A stretch of 64,000 nt of DNA from Dyella subtropica (lineage in GTDB: Bacteria > Pseudomonadota > Gammaproteobacteria > Xanthomonadales > Rhodanobacteraceae), in contig NZ_JAPDPD010000002.1 in assembly GCF_026283965.1 (NCBI RefSeq), positions 186,001-250,000 on the forward strand. Reading direction: 5' to 3'. Position 1 is the first letter of the stretch. Every line of letters begins with the position of its first letter. The translations under genes and the position numbers were made by a program. This document shows, one piece after another, positions 1 through 9,299 of this stretch. The notes beneath the pieces are model-generated. The model ran no database searches, was not told the DNA's origin, and saw nothing but the letters and a program-made list of their open reading frames with translations.

Positions 1-1410
1 TGTGGATTTCAATTGCACGCGCGTATCCAGCAGCTCCGCCAGGCGCTGCACCGTCGCCAGGCCCAGGCCCAGGCCGCGGCGTGGGCCGGAGCTGTGCTCG
101 CCGGTGCCGTTGCGGTCAACCCGGTAGAACTCGTCGAATACGCGCGCCTGGTGCTCGGGCTCGATGCCGCTGCCGGTGTCCCATACGTCTACCCGCACGG
201 TGTTGTCCAGGCGACGGCGCGCCACCACCAGCACGCCGCCCTGGAGGGTATAGCGCAGCGCGTTGCTGACCAGGTTGTTGAGGATGCGCGCCAGCATGGT
301 GCGGTCGCTGCGCACCCACAGATGCGTGGCGCGCATGATCAGCCGCAGGCCATGCTGCTCGGCGATCATGCGGAAGTTCCGGCTGACCTCCTCGAATACC
401 TGGTCGAGCGAGAACTCGCTGATATCGATCTGCATGGCGCCGGTCTCCAGTCGCGACAGGTCGAGCAGTTCGCTGAAGAGATGATCCAGCGCCGCCACGC
501 ATTCCTGGATGTGGGCGATGCGTTCGAGTCGTACCGGATCGCGCTCGTCCACCGCCAGCGAGGAGGAGAACAGGGTGAGCGCGTAGAGCGGCTGGCGAAG
601 GTCGTGCGAGGCCGCGGCGAGGAAGCGGGCTTTGGCTACGCTGGCCGCCTCCAGTGCCGCGTTCTTGCGCGCCAGCTCCACGGTGGCATGTTCGATCTCC
701 TGTTCCATGCCTCGCTGCACGTCATAAAGCGTTGCGGCGGCGGCATTGAAGCCGCGTTGCAGCTCGCCGATTTCCCTCTGATCCGTCACCTCCACTTCCA
801 CTCGGCGGTCGCCGCGGCCGAGCCGTTGCATGGCGCTGGCGAGGTGGCGCAGCGGGGCGCTGATCCAGTGCGCGGCCCGCCAGCCGATCACGCCCGTGAT
901 AAACAACGCGAGTGCGAGCGCGATCAGCGCATTGCGCAGACTGGCGCGCTCTGTGGCGATGGCCTCCCGCATGCTGACGTCGACCACCACCGAGCCCAGC
1001 GTGGGCTGCAACGGTTGATCGCTACCCTTTACATCGCGTACCACCGTCAGTACGTCGTTCGGGCGCCCGCTGCCATTACCTTTGCTCTCGGCGAGGATCT
1101 CGCCGTCGCTGGCGCGAATCTGCACATGCGTTACGTGCGGCAGCTGGCCGATCGATTCGGCGATGCGCTTGAGGTCGCGCCGCTGCATATTGCGAATGGG
1201 GTCGGCCGAGATGGACGCCGCCTGGATGGCGATGGTGTCGGCGGTAATCTGCGCCAGGCTGCGCAGGTTGATCAGTTGGTACCGGGTGAGCATCACCACC
1301 AGTAGCACGGCGGTGACCAGGGTGGGCACGAGGGCGATGAAGGCAAGTCGCTGCATCAGCGACGTATGCCCCCACAAACGTACCGCCCAGGAGTTTGCCC
1401 CCGTACTCAT
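1..1410 (-). CDS. Membrane sensor histidine kinase, C-terminus cut by window edge
   Basis: Sensor kinase of a two-component system, cut at its 3' end by the window; 470 residues are visible. Membrane segments lie at about residues 22-43 and 158-177 around a periplasmic sensing region of roughly 115 residues. A HAMP linker follows (about 178-230), then the phospho-acceptor region with His269 in AASHDLRQPLYAL, the N box NNLVSNALRYT near 379-388, G1 box DTGSGI near 411 and G2 box GLGLGLA near 446. The HDLRQPL form of the H box is common in kinases that carry or pair with a receiver domain; any such domain would lie beyond base 1. The ATG at 1410 gives the full first membrane segment. Stimulus and regulator are not visible. 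Confidence 0.9.
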   Translation of the reverse strand, partial: MSTGANSWAVRLWGHTSLMQRLAFIALVPTLVTAVLLVVMLTRYQLINLRSLAQITADTIAIQAASISADPIRNMQRRDLKRIAESIGQLPHVTHVQIRASDGEILAESKGNGSGRPNDVLTVVRDVKGSDQPLQPTLGSVVVDVSMREAIATERASLRNALIALALALFITGVIGWRAAHWISAPLRHLASAMQRLGRGDRRVEVEVTDQREIGELQRGFNAAAATLYDVQRGMEQEIEHATVELARKNAALEAASVAKARFLAAASHDLRQPLYALTLFSSSLAVDERDPVRLERIAHIQECVAALDHLFSELLDLSRLETGAMQIDISEFSLDQVFEEVSRNFRMIAEQHGLRLIMRATHLWVRSDRTMLARILNNLVSNALRYTLQGGVLVVARRRLDNTVRVDVWDTGSGIEPEHQARVFDEFYRVDRNGTGEHSSGPRRGLGLGLATVQRLAELLDTRVQLKST

Positions 1411-1578
1411 CGGCCGAGTCCCCGTGCGGCGCGTCTCGCGCCTGCAGCGCGAGCCTAGCGCGAAAACGGATGGGTGGCAGCTAGGCCATAAGGTGATGGG
1501 GTTGTGATGGCGTGTTCGCGTTCTTGCTGTTTTGTTTTGGTCGTTAGTGCTGCGCGCAAGAACGCGCTGCGCTTTCTG

Positions 1579-2034
1579 CTCCCTCTCCCCTCAGGGGAGA
1601 GGGTTGAGGTGAGAGGCGGGTGCTCGCGATAACCTCACACTGTCGTCACCCCGGCGTAGGCCGGGGTCCAGTGTCTTTGCGCTTCGATTGTCGCGTCTGC
1701 GTGTTCGGGCTCGCCTGCCGCGGGCTTTCGAACCGCTGCCGCGGTCCGAGTCACTTTTCTCTGTTTGGCCAGAGAAAAGTAACCAAAAGAGAAGCCACCC
1801 CGGTTACGCGCCCTCCGGCTTCGCCTGCGGGTTCGTGAGGACTGGCCGGGCTTTTCGACACGACGTCCCTGTCGTGTCGAAAAGGCATCGACGTCCTGTC
1901 GATGCCCCCTTCGGGGCCTGATCGTCCAGCCCTCACCGCTGCACAGGGGACCCTTCACGGGCTCGCTTACGCATCGCCGCTGCATTGCTCCCTCTCCCCT
2001 CCGGGGAGAGGGTTGGGGTGAGGGGTGGGTGCTC
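1579..2034 (+). repeat. Composite multi-hairpin intergenic element, copy A
   Basis: This fills most of the 649-base gap between the kinase and the TVP38 gene. In order it holds a CCCTCTCC/GGGGAGAGGG hairpin at 1579-1603, a TCACCCCGGC/GCCGGGGT repeat near 1645, a stem with TGCC loop at 1732-1745, an 11-bp stem with a 6-base loop at 1753-1780, a 14-bp stem with TCCC loop at 1851-1884, a second TCC-loop stem at 1884-1906, a short CCCC-TTCG-GGGG hairpin and the tail CCCTCACCGCTGCACAGGGG near 1930-1950. A second CCCTCTCC/GGGGAGAGGG hairpin closes it at 1989-2034. Other copies lie at 37367-37740, 47434-47850 and 57063-57480. The apparent reading frames across it are by-products. Function unknown. 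Confidence 0.9.
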
Positions 2035-2059
2035 GGTACGACGCTGCTATGCAGCGCCC

Positions 2060-2779
2060 TTATCTCGCTGCGTTGCCACCCGACCTGCGACGGCGGGTGA
2101 TTCGCTCGATCACGATGGGGAGTAGTGCCAGCAGGCCGATGGCGCCCAGCGGCAGCAGGATTTCGCGCTGCATCAGCAGGGAGGCTTCGAAGTGGCCGCT
2201 GGTGCGGGCCAGGGCGTTGCTGAGGCCGGCGCCGATGGAGGTTTCGAAGAGCAGGGCTACGGTGCCGCCGAGCCAGCTGGCGCCAAGGAACAGCCATAGC
2301 GGGCAGCGTAGCCAGGCCAGGCAGATGGTGATGAGGCCGAACGGCGCCACCGGCACGAAGCGCAGGAACAGGGTGTAGCTGACGGGGTGGCGCTCGAAGC
2401 CGTGGTGCAGGCGTTTGACGAAGGCGGGCGGGTGTTTGCTGCCTGCGCCGAAGGCGTAGCGGCTGGCAAGGAACAGGATCAACGTACCCAGGGTCAGGCC
2501 GATCGAGGCATAGGCCGTGCCCTCGACGACGCCAAAGGCGAAGCCGCCGGCCAGGATAATCACCACGGTGCCGGGGATGCCGGTGGACATCGCCAGGGTG
2601 AGCAGGCCGATGTACGCGGCGCGGCTGAGCCAGGGGTAATCGGTGATTTGCGTGTGCAGCTGAGATTGATGCCGCACCAGCTGCTCGGGATGCAGCTGGT
2701 CGAGTGCGCCCGAGGCGAACAGTGCGATGCCGGCGAGTACCAGCAGCACCAGTGGCAGCACGGCGCGCAGGCGGCTCAA
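2060..2779 (-). CDS. TVP38/TMEM64 (VTT, DedA-like) family membrane protein
   Basis: Integral inner-membrane protein of 239 residues in the TVP38/TMEM64 (SNARE-associated/VTT) family. Bacterial members are tied to envelope homeostasis and lipid scrambling, but the role of this one is not known. Hydrophobic segments lie near residues 8-25, 52-75, 80-107, 145-175 and 205-222. The family signature is visible as PGTVVIILAGGFAFG near 70 and FLRFVPVAPFG near 140. Translation appears to start at a TTG whose last two bases overlap the TGA of the upstream deaminase gene (TTGA), an arrangement that suggests translational coupling; the next in-frame ATG lies inside a membrane segment. It is the last gene of a unit glnS, deaminase, TVP38. 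Confidence 0.85.
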   Translation of the reverse strand: MSRLRAVLPLVLLVLAGIALFASGALDQLHPEQLVRHQSQLHTQITDYPWLSRAAYIGLLTLAMSTGIPGTVVIILAGGFAFGVVEGTAYASIGLTLGTLILFLASRYAFGAGSKHPPAFVKRLHHGFERHPVSYTLFLRFVPVAPFGLITICLAWLRCPLWLFLGASWLGGTVALLFETSIGAGLSNALARTSGHFEASLLMQREILLPLGAIGLLALLPIVIERITRRRRSGGNAAR

Positions 2780-3336
2780 TAGCTTTGTCCGCGTGCGCCA
2801 TAGGTGGCCAGTACGCCGCGTGCCTGCTCACGCAGGATGTCCCTGCGCACAGCGATGCCGCGGCGTTCCAGCTCACCAATCCAGTCGGCCGGCAGTGGGC
2901 CTTCGTCGAACTCGGTGAGTTCCTCCACATCCTCGGCACGGGCGCCGATCAGCAGTTCGTCCACGCCGGCCCACACGGTGGCGCCGTAGCACTGGCAGCA
3001 CGGCTGCGCGCTGGTGGCGAGCGTGTAACGGCCGCCGTCGGCGTTGATGCGGTAGCTGGCCAGGCGCTGCTGCGCGCTCATGTAAGCCATCATTTCCGCG
3101 TGGGCCACCGAGCACGTTTGCGGAACCACCCGATTCACGCCGACCGAAACGAGGCGCCCTTCGGCATTGAATACCGCCGCGCCGAACGGGCCGCCATGGC
3201 CGTGTTCGATGTTGTGACTGGATAGCGTGATGGCGAGGCCCACACGCTCTTCGTCAGTGACATAGCGCTTGCTGGTGTCGACGATCTCACCCAGCCACGG
3301 CGGCAGGGTGAGATGGATCTGCAGCGGCAGCAACAT
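2776..3336 (-). CDS. Zinc-dependent nucleoside/nucleobase deaminase (CMP/dCMP deaminase fold)
   Basis: A 186-residue cytosolic protein of the cytidine/deoxycytidylate deaminase superfamily, which hydrolyses an amino group on a base using a zinc-activated water. The zinc ligands and general base are clear: HAE near residue 79 and PCCQC near 112. A TSAQPC-type segment and the GG.YTLATS strand before it resemble the guanine deaminase/TadA-like branch, so guanine, cytosine derivatives or tRNA adenosine are all possible substrates; I cannot choose. The ATG at 3336 starts 4 bases after the glnS stop. An upstream in-frame extension exists but lies inside glnS and is not protein-like. It overlaps the TVP38 gene by 4 bases. 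Confidence 0.85.
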   Translation of the reverse strand: MLLPLQIHLTLPPWLGEIVDTSKRYVTDEERVGLAITLSSHNIEHGHGGPFGAAVFNAEGRLVSVGVNRVVPQTCSVAHAEMMAYMSAQQRLASYRINADGGRYTLATSAQPCCQCYGATVWAGVDELLIGARAEDVEELTEFDEGPLPADWIGELERRGIAVRRDILREQARGVLATYGARGQSY

Positions 3337-3340
3337 ATGG

Positions 3341-5104
<1,764 letters not shown>

Positions 5105-5188
5105 CGGACGGGGCTCGCAAACGGTGGCTGAAACAGCCGAGTTTACCCTGTCGCCGCCCGCCGTCGCTGCAAGGCCGCTTGGGGCCTT

Positions 5189-6268
5189 TCAAACCGGCGT
5201 GGGTCGCTTGGCAGGGCCGCCGCGCCCGGACGCCACGCTGACCCGGTTGCGGCCTTGCGACTTGGCCCGGTACAGGGCCAGGTCGGCTTGATGCATCCAG
5301 GCCCGCACGTCCTGAATACCTTCGTCCACGGCGGCTACGCCCAGACTCACCGTCCACGGGATGCGCTGGCCGGAATGTTGGGGCTGGCTGTTCTCGGCCA
5401 ACAGACGGATGCGTTCGGCCACCGCGCTGGCGCGTTCGAGGTCGGTTTCCGGCAGCACGATGCCGAATTCGTCGCCGCCGAGACGGCCTGGCGTATCCAT
5501 CTCGCGCAGGCCGCGCTGCAGCAGGCGGGCGAGATCGCTCAGCAGCTGATCGCCAGCGGCGTGGCCGTAGCGGTCGTTGATCAGTTTGAAGCCATCGATA
5601 TCGAGCATGATCAGTGCAGCCGGACGCTGGTTGCGCTGGTAGCGCGACCACTCGTTGTCGGCGGCTTCCAGCCAGTGGCTGCGGTTGCACAGGCCGGTCA
5701 GCACGTCGGTGCGGTTGAGCTGGTCGAGTTGACGGTTTTGCTGGCGCACGCGCTGGGCGAGCGCGTAGTTCACCAGGCTTAGCCACACCGGATAAATCGC
5801 CAGCATCGGCACGCAGGCGATCACGTTGAGCATGGTGGTGGTGGGTTGCAGGCGGAAGCCATTGAGCCACCAGGTGGCGAGGCATACGGCGATCAGCAGT
5901 GCGAGCGACTTGCTCATCAGTCGCCAGCCGCCAGCGCTGTTGCGGTCCATCGCCAACATCGCGATCAGCAGGGTGCTGGGCAGGAGGTTGAACTGCATCA
6001 ACGCGACCCACATGCCGCCCAGAGCGGCATCGACGGCCAGGTTCACGTATTCCGTTTGGATGGGCTTGGCCGAGCGCATGGATTGGAGGTAAGCGACATG
6101 CGGCCATACGAAGGCGTTGAGGAGCAGTACCGCCCATAGCCACAGCCCTGCGTGCACCTGATACAGCACGCTGGCCACGGGCAAGGCGCCCAGTGCCAGT
6201 CCCAGCATGCGCAGGCGATAGACCCGCGTCACGAATCTCAGGTGTCCTTCCCGATCTTTCGTCGCCAT
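5189..6268 (-). CDS. MASE2-GGDEF diguanylate cyclase
   Basis: Membrane-bound diguanylate cyclase of 359 residues that condenses two GTP into c-di-GMP. The N-terminal half (about 20-170) is hydrophobic and fits a MASE2 sensory membrane domain as in AdrA-type cyclases. The GGDEF domain runs from about 180 to 340, with the intact catalytic motif RLGGDEFGI (GGDEF at 264-268). An RxxD inhibitory site, REMD at 255-258, lies exactly five residues before it, so product inhibition is expected. I place the start at the ATG at 6268; a longer frame reaches 6325, but its extra 19 residues (MGRALWSCRRTAL...) look non-native before the membrane domain. It is divergent from the DUF2007 gene. No EAL domain is present. 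Confidence 0.92.
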   Translation of the reverse strand: MATKDREGHLRFVTRVYRLRMLGLALGALPVASVLYQVHAGLWLWAVLLLNAFVWPHVAYLQSMRSAKPIQTEYVNLAVDAALGGMWVALMQFNLLPSTLLIAMLAMDRNSAGGWRLMSKSLALLIAVCLATWWLNGFRLQPTTTMLNVIACVPMLAIYPVWLSLVNYALAQRVRQQNRQLDQLNRTDVLTGLCNRSHWLEAADNEWSRYQRNQRPAALIMLDIDGFKLINDRYGHAAGDQLLSDLARLLQRGLREMDTPGRLGGDEFGIVLPETDLERASAVAERIRLLAENSQPQHSGQRIPWTVSLGVAAVDEGIQDVRAWMHQADLALYRAKSQGRNRVSVASGRGGPAKRPTPV

Positions 6269-6384
6269 CCCCGCCCCATCCCCAAGGAGAGCCGTTCTCC
6301 GGCAAGACCATAGTGCACGGCCCACAGGCTTGCCACTGCCTGCAACTACTTGCGGCGCACCTGGGGTGGGATTAGCGTGCAGCT

Positions 6385-6663
6385 ATGCGCATCGTCTACC
6401 GTGCAGAAACCCTGATCGACGCCCATCTGATGAAGGATGCGCTGGAGCGCGTCGAGATTCCCGCCTTCATCTCCGGCGAATACCTCACTGGCGCCGTAGG
6501 CAACCTGCCGGCGCTGGACTATGTGGCCGTGTTGGTGCCCGAGGCGAGCCTCGCCACGGCCGAAGGCGTCGTGCGCGGCGTCGAGCGGCAATTGGCCGAT
6601 GCGCGCCAGGCCATGGGCGAACTGGACGACGGCCCGGACACACCGGCCTTCATCTACGGCTGA
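6385..6663 (+). CDS. DUF2007-type small signal-transducing protein
   Basis: A 92-residue cytosolic protein of the DUF2007 family (putative signal-transducing domain, fold similar to PII/GlnB-like proteins). It opens with the typical MRIVYRAETLIDAHLMKDAL pattern, in which a beta strand is followed by a helix carrying the family's A.L..E.L..A.I.A.I type repeat, then the GEYL.GA.G and V.V segments. No catalytic residues are known for the family and its role is undefined. The start ATG at 6385 is the only sensible one. It precedes apt in the same direction with a 74-base gap, so the two may be co-transcribed. Confidence 0.75.
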   Translation: MRIVYRAETLIDAHLMKDALERVEIPAFISGEYLTGAVGNLPALDYVAVLVPEASLATAEGVVRGVERQLADARQAMGELDDGPDTPAFIYG

Positions 6664-6737
6664 CTTCGCCGCGACATGGGGCGCTATCCTGCCCAACCTG
6701 CCGCGGTATGCGCGGCGATCCCGAGTTGTCTCCGCCG

Positions 6738-7268
6738 ATGGAATCCACGATGAAACAGATCGCGGCGCTGATCCGCGCCGTACCGGACTTCCCCAAGCCC
6801 GGCGTCGTCTTTCGCGACATCACCCCGTTGCTGGCCGATGCCGGCGGTTTCGCGCGCTGCATCGATGCGTTGGCCGAGCCGTGGCAGGGCAGCGGCGTGC
6901 AGGCGGTTTGCGGTATCGAGTCGCGCGGTTTCATTTTCGGCGCGGCGCTGGCGCAGAAGCTGCACGCCGGCTTTGTACCGCTGCGCAAGCCGAACAAACT
7001 GCCGCCACCGGTGGTGTCGGTGGATTATGCGCTGGAATACGGCAACGACCGGCTGGAAGCACGTAACGACGCGCTGCGCCCAGGCGAAAGGGTGTTGATC
7101 GTCGACGACGTGCTCGCCACTGGGGGCACCCTGGATGCCGCCTGCCGGCTCATCGACACACTGGGTGCCCTGCGGGTGGGCGCCAGCGTGGTGATCGAGC
7201 TGGAGGCCCTGCAAGGCCGTCATCGCTTGCCCACCGGCACGCCGCTGCACGCCTTGTTGCGCTATTGA
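6738..7268 (+). CDS. apt: Adenine phosphoribosyltransferase
   Basis: Purine salvage enzyme that converts adenine and PRPP to AMP. The protein has about 176 residues, the normal size. The N-terminal signature IPDFPKPG-like AVPDFPKPGVVFRDITPLL is present, as is the PRPP-binding motif VLIVDDVLATGGTL near residues 120-133. The ESRGFIFGAALA segment that shapes the adenine pocket lies near residue 60. Two ATGs are possible at 6738 and 6750; the second has a GGA 7 bases upstream and would give MKQIAALIR, close to the usual N-terminus, so the start is uncertain by four residues. It lies between DUF2007 and msrA. Confidence 0.95.
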   Translation: MESTMKQIAALIRAVPDFPKPGVVFRDITPLLADAGGFARCIDALAEPWQGSGVQAVCGIESRGFIFGAALAQKLHAGFVPLRKPNKLPPPVVSVDYALEYGNDRLEARNDALRPGERVLIVDDVLATGGTLDAACRLIDTLGALRVGASVVIELEALQGRHRLPTGTPLHALLRY

Positions 7269-7359
7269 GGCCCCGGGTTCCAGGTCGACTGACGTTGACA
7301 AGGCAGCCACCCGGCGCCATGTCAGTCACCCATAGACAGCACACAGCAGGAGATAGGCC

Positions 7360-8016
7360 ATGCTCGGTATTGGTGCCTGGAAACAACGTATGCCGCGTCG
7401 CGAAGATGCCTTGCCGGGACGCGAGCAGGCGATTGCGCCGGCCCATGCCCACCATGTGCATGGCCGTCCCTTGCAGGCGGAAGCGTTCCCCGGCAGCGAA
7501 GTGCTGCTGCTGGGTATGGGCTGCTTCTGGGGCGCGGAGCGCAAGTTCTGGAATCTACCCGGTGTACTGACCACCGCCGTCGGTTACGCCGGTGGCTACA
7601 CGCCCAATCCCAGCTATCGCGAGGTGTGCTCCGGTCAGACGGGACACGCCGAAGTGGTGCAAGTGGTCTACGACCCGAAGCAGATCGATGTGGATGCCTT
7701 GCTGCGAACCTTCTGGGAAAGTCACGACCCGACCCAGGGCATGCGTCAGGGCAACGATGCCGGCACGCAATACCGTTCGGCCATCTATACGTCCCATAAC
7801 GGACAGTTGGATGCGGCCAAGGCTACCGCGCGCCACTACCAGGCCGAACTCGACCGCGCCGGCTACGGCGCGATCACCACCGAGATCGCCGCAACGGGGC
7901 CGTTCTATTTCGCCGAGGACGAGCACCAGCAGTACCTCTCCAAACATCCGGATGGATACTGTGGCCTGGGCGGTACTGGCGTGAGTTGCCCGATCGGGCT
8001 CGGTTCGTCGAACTGA
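7360..8016 (+). CDS. msrA: Peptide-methionine (S)-S-oxide reductase MsrA
   Basis: Repairs the S-epimer of methionine sulfoxide in proteins. The catalytic motif GCFWGAE is intact with the nucleophile Cys55. The substrate-pocket motif is present as [22 protein letters not shown] written in two parts (GYAGG near 75, SGQTGHAE near 92). The C-terminal segment [13 protein letters not shown] supplies two further cysteines for recycling through thioredoxin. At 218 residues it is the longer MsrA form with an N-terminal extension of about 45 residues. The ATG at 7360 has a good AGGAGA ribosome site 6-11 bases upstream. It converges with oxyR, which links the pair to peroxide stress by location; no OxyR site is seen directly before msrA. 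Confidence 0.96.
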   Translation: MLGIGAWKQRMPRREDALPGREQAIAPAHAHHVHGRPLQAEAFPGSEVLLLGMGCFWGAERKFWNLPGVLTTAVGYAGGYTPNPSYREVCSGQTGHAEVVQVVYDPKQIDVDALLRTFWESHDPTQGMRQGNDAGTQYRSAIYTSHNGQLDAAKATARHYQAELDRAGYGAITTEIAATGPFYFAEDEHQQYLSKHPDGYCGLGGTGVSCPIGLGSSN

Positions 8017-8049
8017 CGGAAGGCGCTTTCGCAGCGCCTGTCTGCCGAA

Positions 8050-9000
8050 TCAGGTCGTCGTGCGCTGGCGCGTTGCGGGTTTCGGCTCCGCGATGTCCGG
8101 GTGCAGCAGGTCGGCCGGCATGCTGCGGATCACCTCGGCGAAGCGCTTGAGGAAGTTGCCCATCGACGAACTCTTGCGCCACACCAGCGCAATGCGGCGG
8201 CTGGGCGCGTGGCCGGCGAATTCGATCAAGTGCACGTTGTCGGTGCGCGATACCGGCGGCTTGATCGCCAGTGTCGGCAGCAAAGTGATACCGACATTGG
8301 CCGCCACCATCTGCCGTAGCGTTTCCAGGCTGGTGGCGCGAAAGCCGGATCGCTCCCCGGCGCCGGCCAGATGGCAGACTTCCAGCGCCTGGTCGCGCAT
8401 GCAGTGGCCGTCTTCCAGCAGCAACAGGCTTTCGTCCACGAGGTCGCTGAGCTTCAGCCGGCTTTTCTTGCGCGCGAGCGGGTGAGCCTCCGGCACGGCC
8501 AGCACGAAAGGCTCCTCGAACAGGAACTCGGCGTGCAGGCTGTCTTCGTGCAGAGGCAGGGCGAGCACGCCGACATCCAGCGAACCCTCACGCAGCATCC
8601 TGATGACCTGTTCGGTTTTCTCTTCGACCAACAGCAGCTCCAGTCGTGGAAACCGCTGACGCACCAGCGGCACCAGATGCGGCAACAGGTAGGGGCCGAG
8701 GGTGGGGAAAATGCCCAGGCGTAGCGTGCCCGATTCCGGGTCGCGGGTGCGTTGGGCGATCGCCTTGATCTCGTCGATCTCGGCCAGCACTCCGCGTGCG
8801 CGGCGAGCGATCTCGCGGCCGGTTTCGGTGAGCAGTACTTTGCGCGGCGTGCGTTCCACCAAGGGCACGCCCAGCTCGTCTTCCAGCTTCTTGATTTGGG
8901 TCGAAAGGGTGGGCTGGCTGACGAAGCTGGCTTCGGCCGCCCTGCCGAAGTGGCGGTGCTCAGCCAGGGCCACCAGGTATTGCAGGTCGCGCAGATTCAT
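8050..9000 (-). CDS. oxyR: Hydrogen peroxide-sensing LysR regulator OxyR
   Basis: LysR-family transcription factor of 316 residues that senses peroxide by forming a disulfide. An N-terminal winged helix-turn-helix occupies residues 1-60 (NLRDLQYLVALAEHRHFGRA). The regulatory domain carries the diagnostic OxyR block LEDGHCMRDQALEVC, with the redox pair Cys200 and Cys209 spaced as in E. coli OxyR (Cys199/Cys208). The C-terminal tail PKPATRQRTTT is a short lineage extension. The promoter side (9001-9060) holds an OxyR-type tetra-box operator, which fits autoregulation. It converges with msrA, and a possible small RNA reads away from it. Confidence 0.96.
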   Translation of the reverse strand: MNLRDLQYLVALAEHRHFGRAAEASFVSQPTLSTQIKKLEDELGVPLVERTPRKVLLTETGREIARRARGVLAEIDEIKAIAQRTRDPESGTLRLGIFPTLGPYLLPHLVPLVRQRFPRLELLLVEEKTEQVIRMLREGSLDVGVLALPLHEDSLHAEFLFEEPFVLAVPEAHPLARKKSRLKLSDLVDESLLLLEDGHCMRDQALEVCHLAGAGERSGFRATSLETLRQMVAANVGITLLPTLAIKPPVSRTDNVHLIEFAGHAPSRRIALVWRKSSSMGNFLKRFAEVIRSMPADLLHPDIAEPKPATRQRTTT

Positions 9001-9022
9001 AGCGGGCGTCCAGGCACAATTG

Positions 9023-9059
9023 ATAGTTACTATCTATGATTCCGATGATAACAATCAAT
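9023..9059. promoter_or_regulatory. OxyR operator, four tetranucleotide boxes
   Basis: The sequence reads ATAG, 7 bases, CTAT, 7 bases, ATGA, 7 bases, CAAT, with boxes at 9023-9026, 9034-9037, 9045-9048 and 9056-9059. The published OxyR consensus is ATAG-N7-CTAT-N7-ATAG-N7-CTAT, so the spacing matches exactly, the first two boxes are perfect and the last two are one or two bases off. It ends 23 bases upstream of the oxyR ATG side and overlaps a plausible leftward oxyR promoter (TTGATT, 16 bases, TAGATA). Expected effects are oxyR autorepression and activation of a rightward transcript. Confidence 0.8.
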
Positions 9060-9192
9060 TGGAGCAATCTTGTGGCGCGGCGTAGCCTCCTCGTCTGACA
9101 CCTGATTGCACGAACCGCGCGCCATTGCCCCTCCCCCCGCCGGCGCGCGGTATTCCCAACGGTGGCGAAGCCCGCTTCGCCACCGTTTTTTT
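9060..9192 (+). ncRNA. Candidate small RNA divergent from oxyR (OxyS-like position)
   Basis: No protein gene lies here, yet the stretch ends in a textbook intrinsic terminator at 9158-9192. Before it is a perfect 10-bp stem ACCGCGCGCC (9114-9123) with GGCGCGCGGT (9142-9151) enclosing an 18-base C-rich loop that contains CCCCTCCCCCC. C-rich apical loops are used by several bacterial small RNAs to pair with ribosome-binding sites. The position, just beyond the OxyR operator and divergent from oxyR, is that of E. coli oxyS, although I see no sequence similarity to OxyS. A weak point is the promoter: only GATAAC at 9047-9052 resembles a -10 box and it overlaps the operator. The 5' end given here is a guess. 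It could instead be part of an aminopeptidase leader. Confidence 0.4.
9158..9192 (+). terminator. Strong rho-independent terminator
   Basis: A perfect 13-bp stem, AACGGTGGCGAAG pairing with CTTCGCCACCGTT, with loop CCCG is followed by seven T on the plus strand. It precedes the aminopeptidase gene by about 107 bases and has no plus-strand protein gene before it, so it must end a short non-coding transcript or attenuate readthrough into the peptidase gene. Confidence 0.9.
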
Positions 9193-9299
9193 GTCTGCGA
9201 CAACAGGAGGCGGCGAGCCCTGTATGCCTTCTGGCACTGTGACCAATGTCACGGCTCCGCCTAGGTTGGCTGCTCTATTTGTCCCCCGGGGAACTTTTC

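Noticed and set aside
13-1305. Open frame of 430 codons on the plus strand across the sensor kinase
   Set aside because: It is antisense to a kinase with all catalytic boxes intact. High GC with strong third-position bias gives long empty antisense frames.
1688-1921. Short protein-like frames inside the composite element (sharing LFSVWPEKSNQK), also at 37392-37751 and 57192-57614
   Set aside because: The shared peptide arises because the DNA hairpins are repeated. Frames, starts and ends differ between copies, and substitutions preserve base pairing rather than codons.
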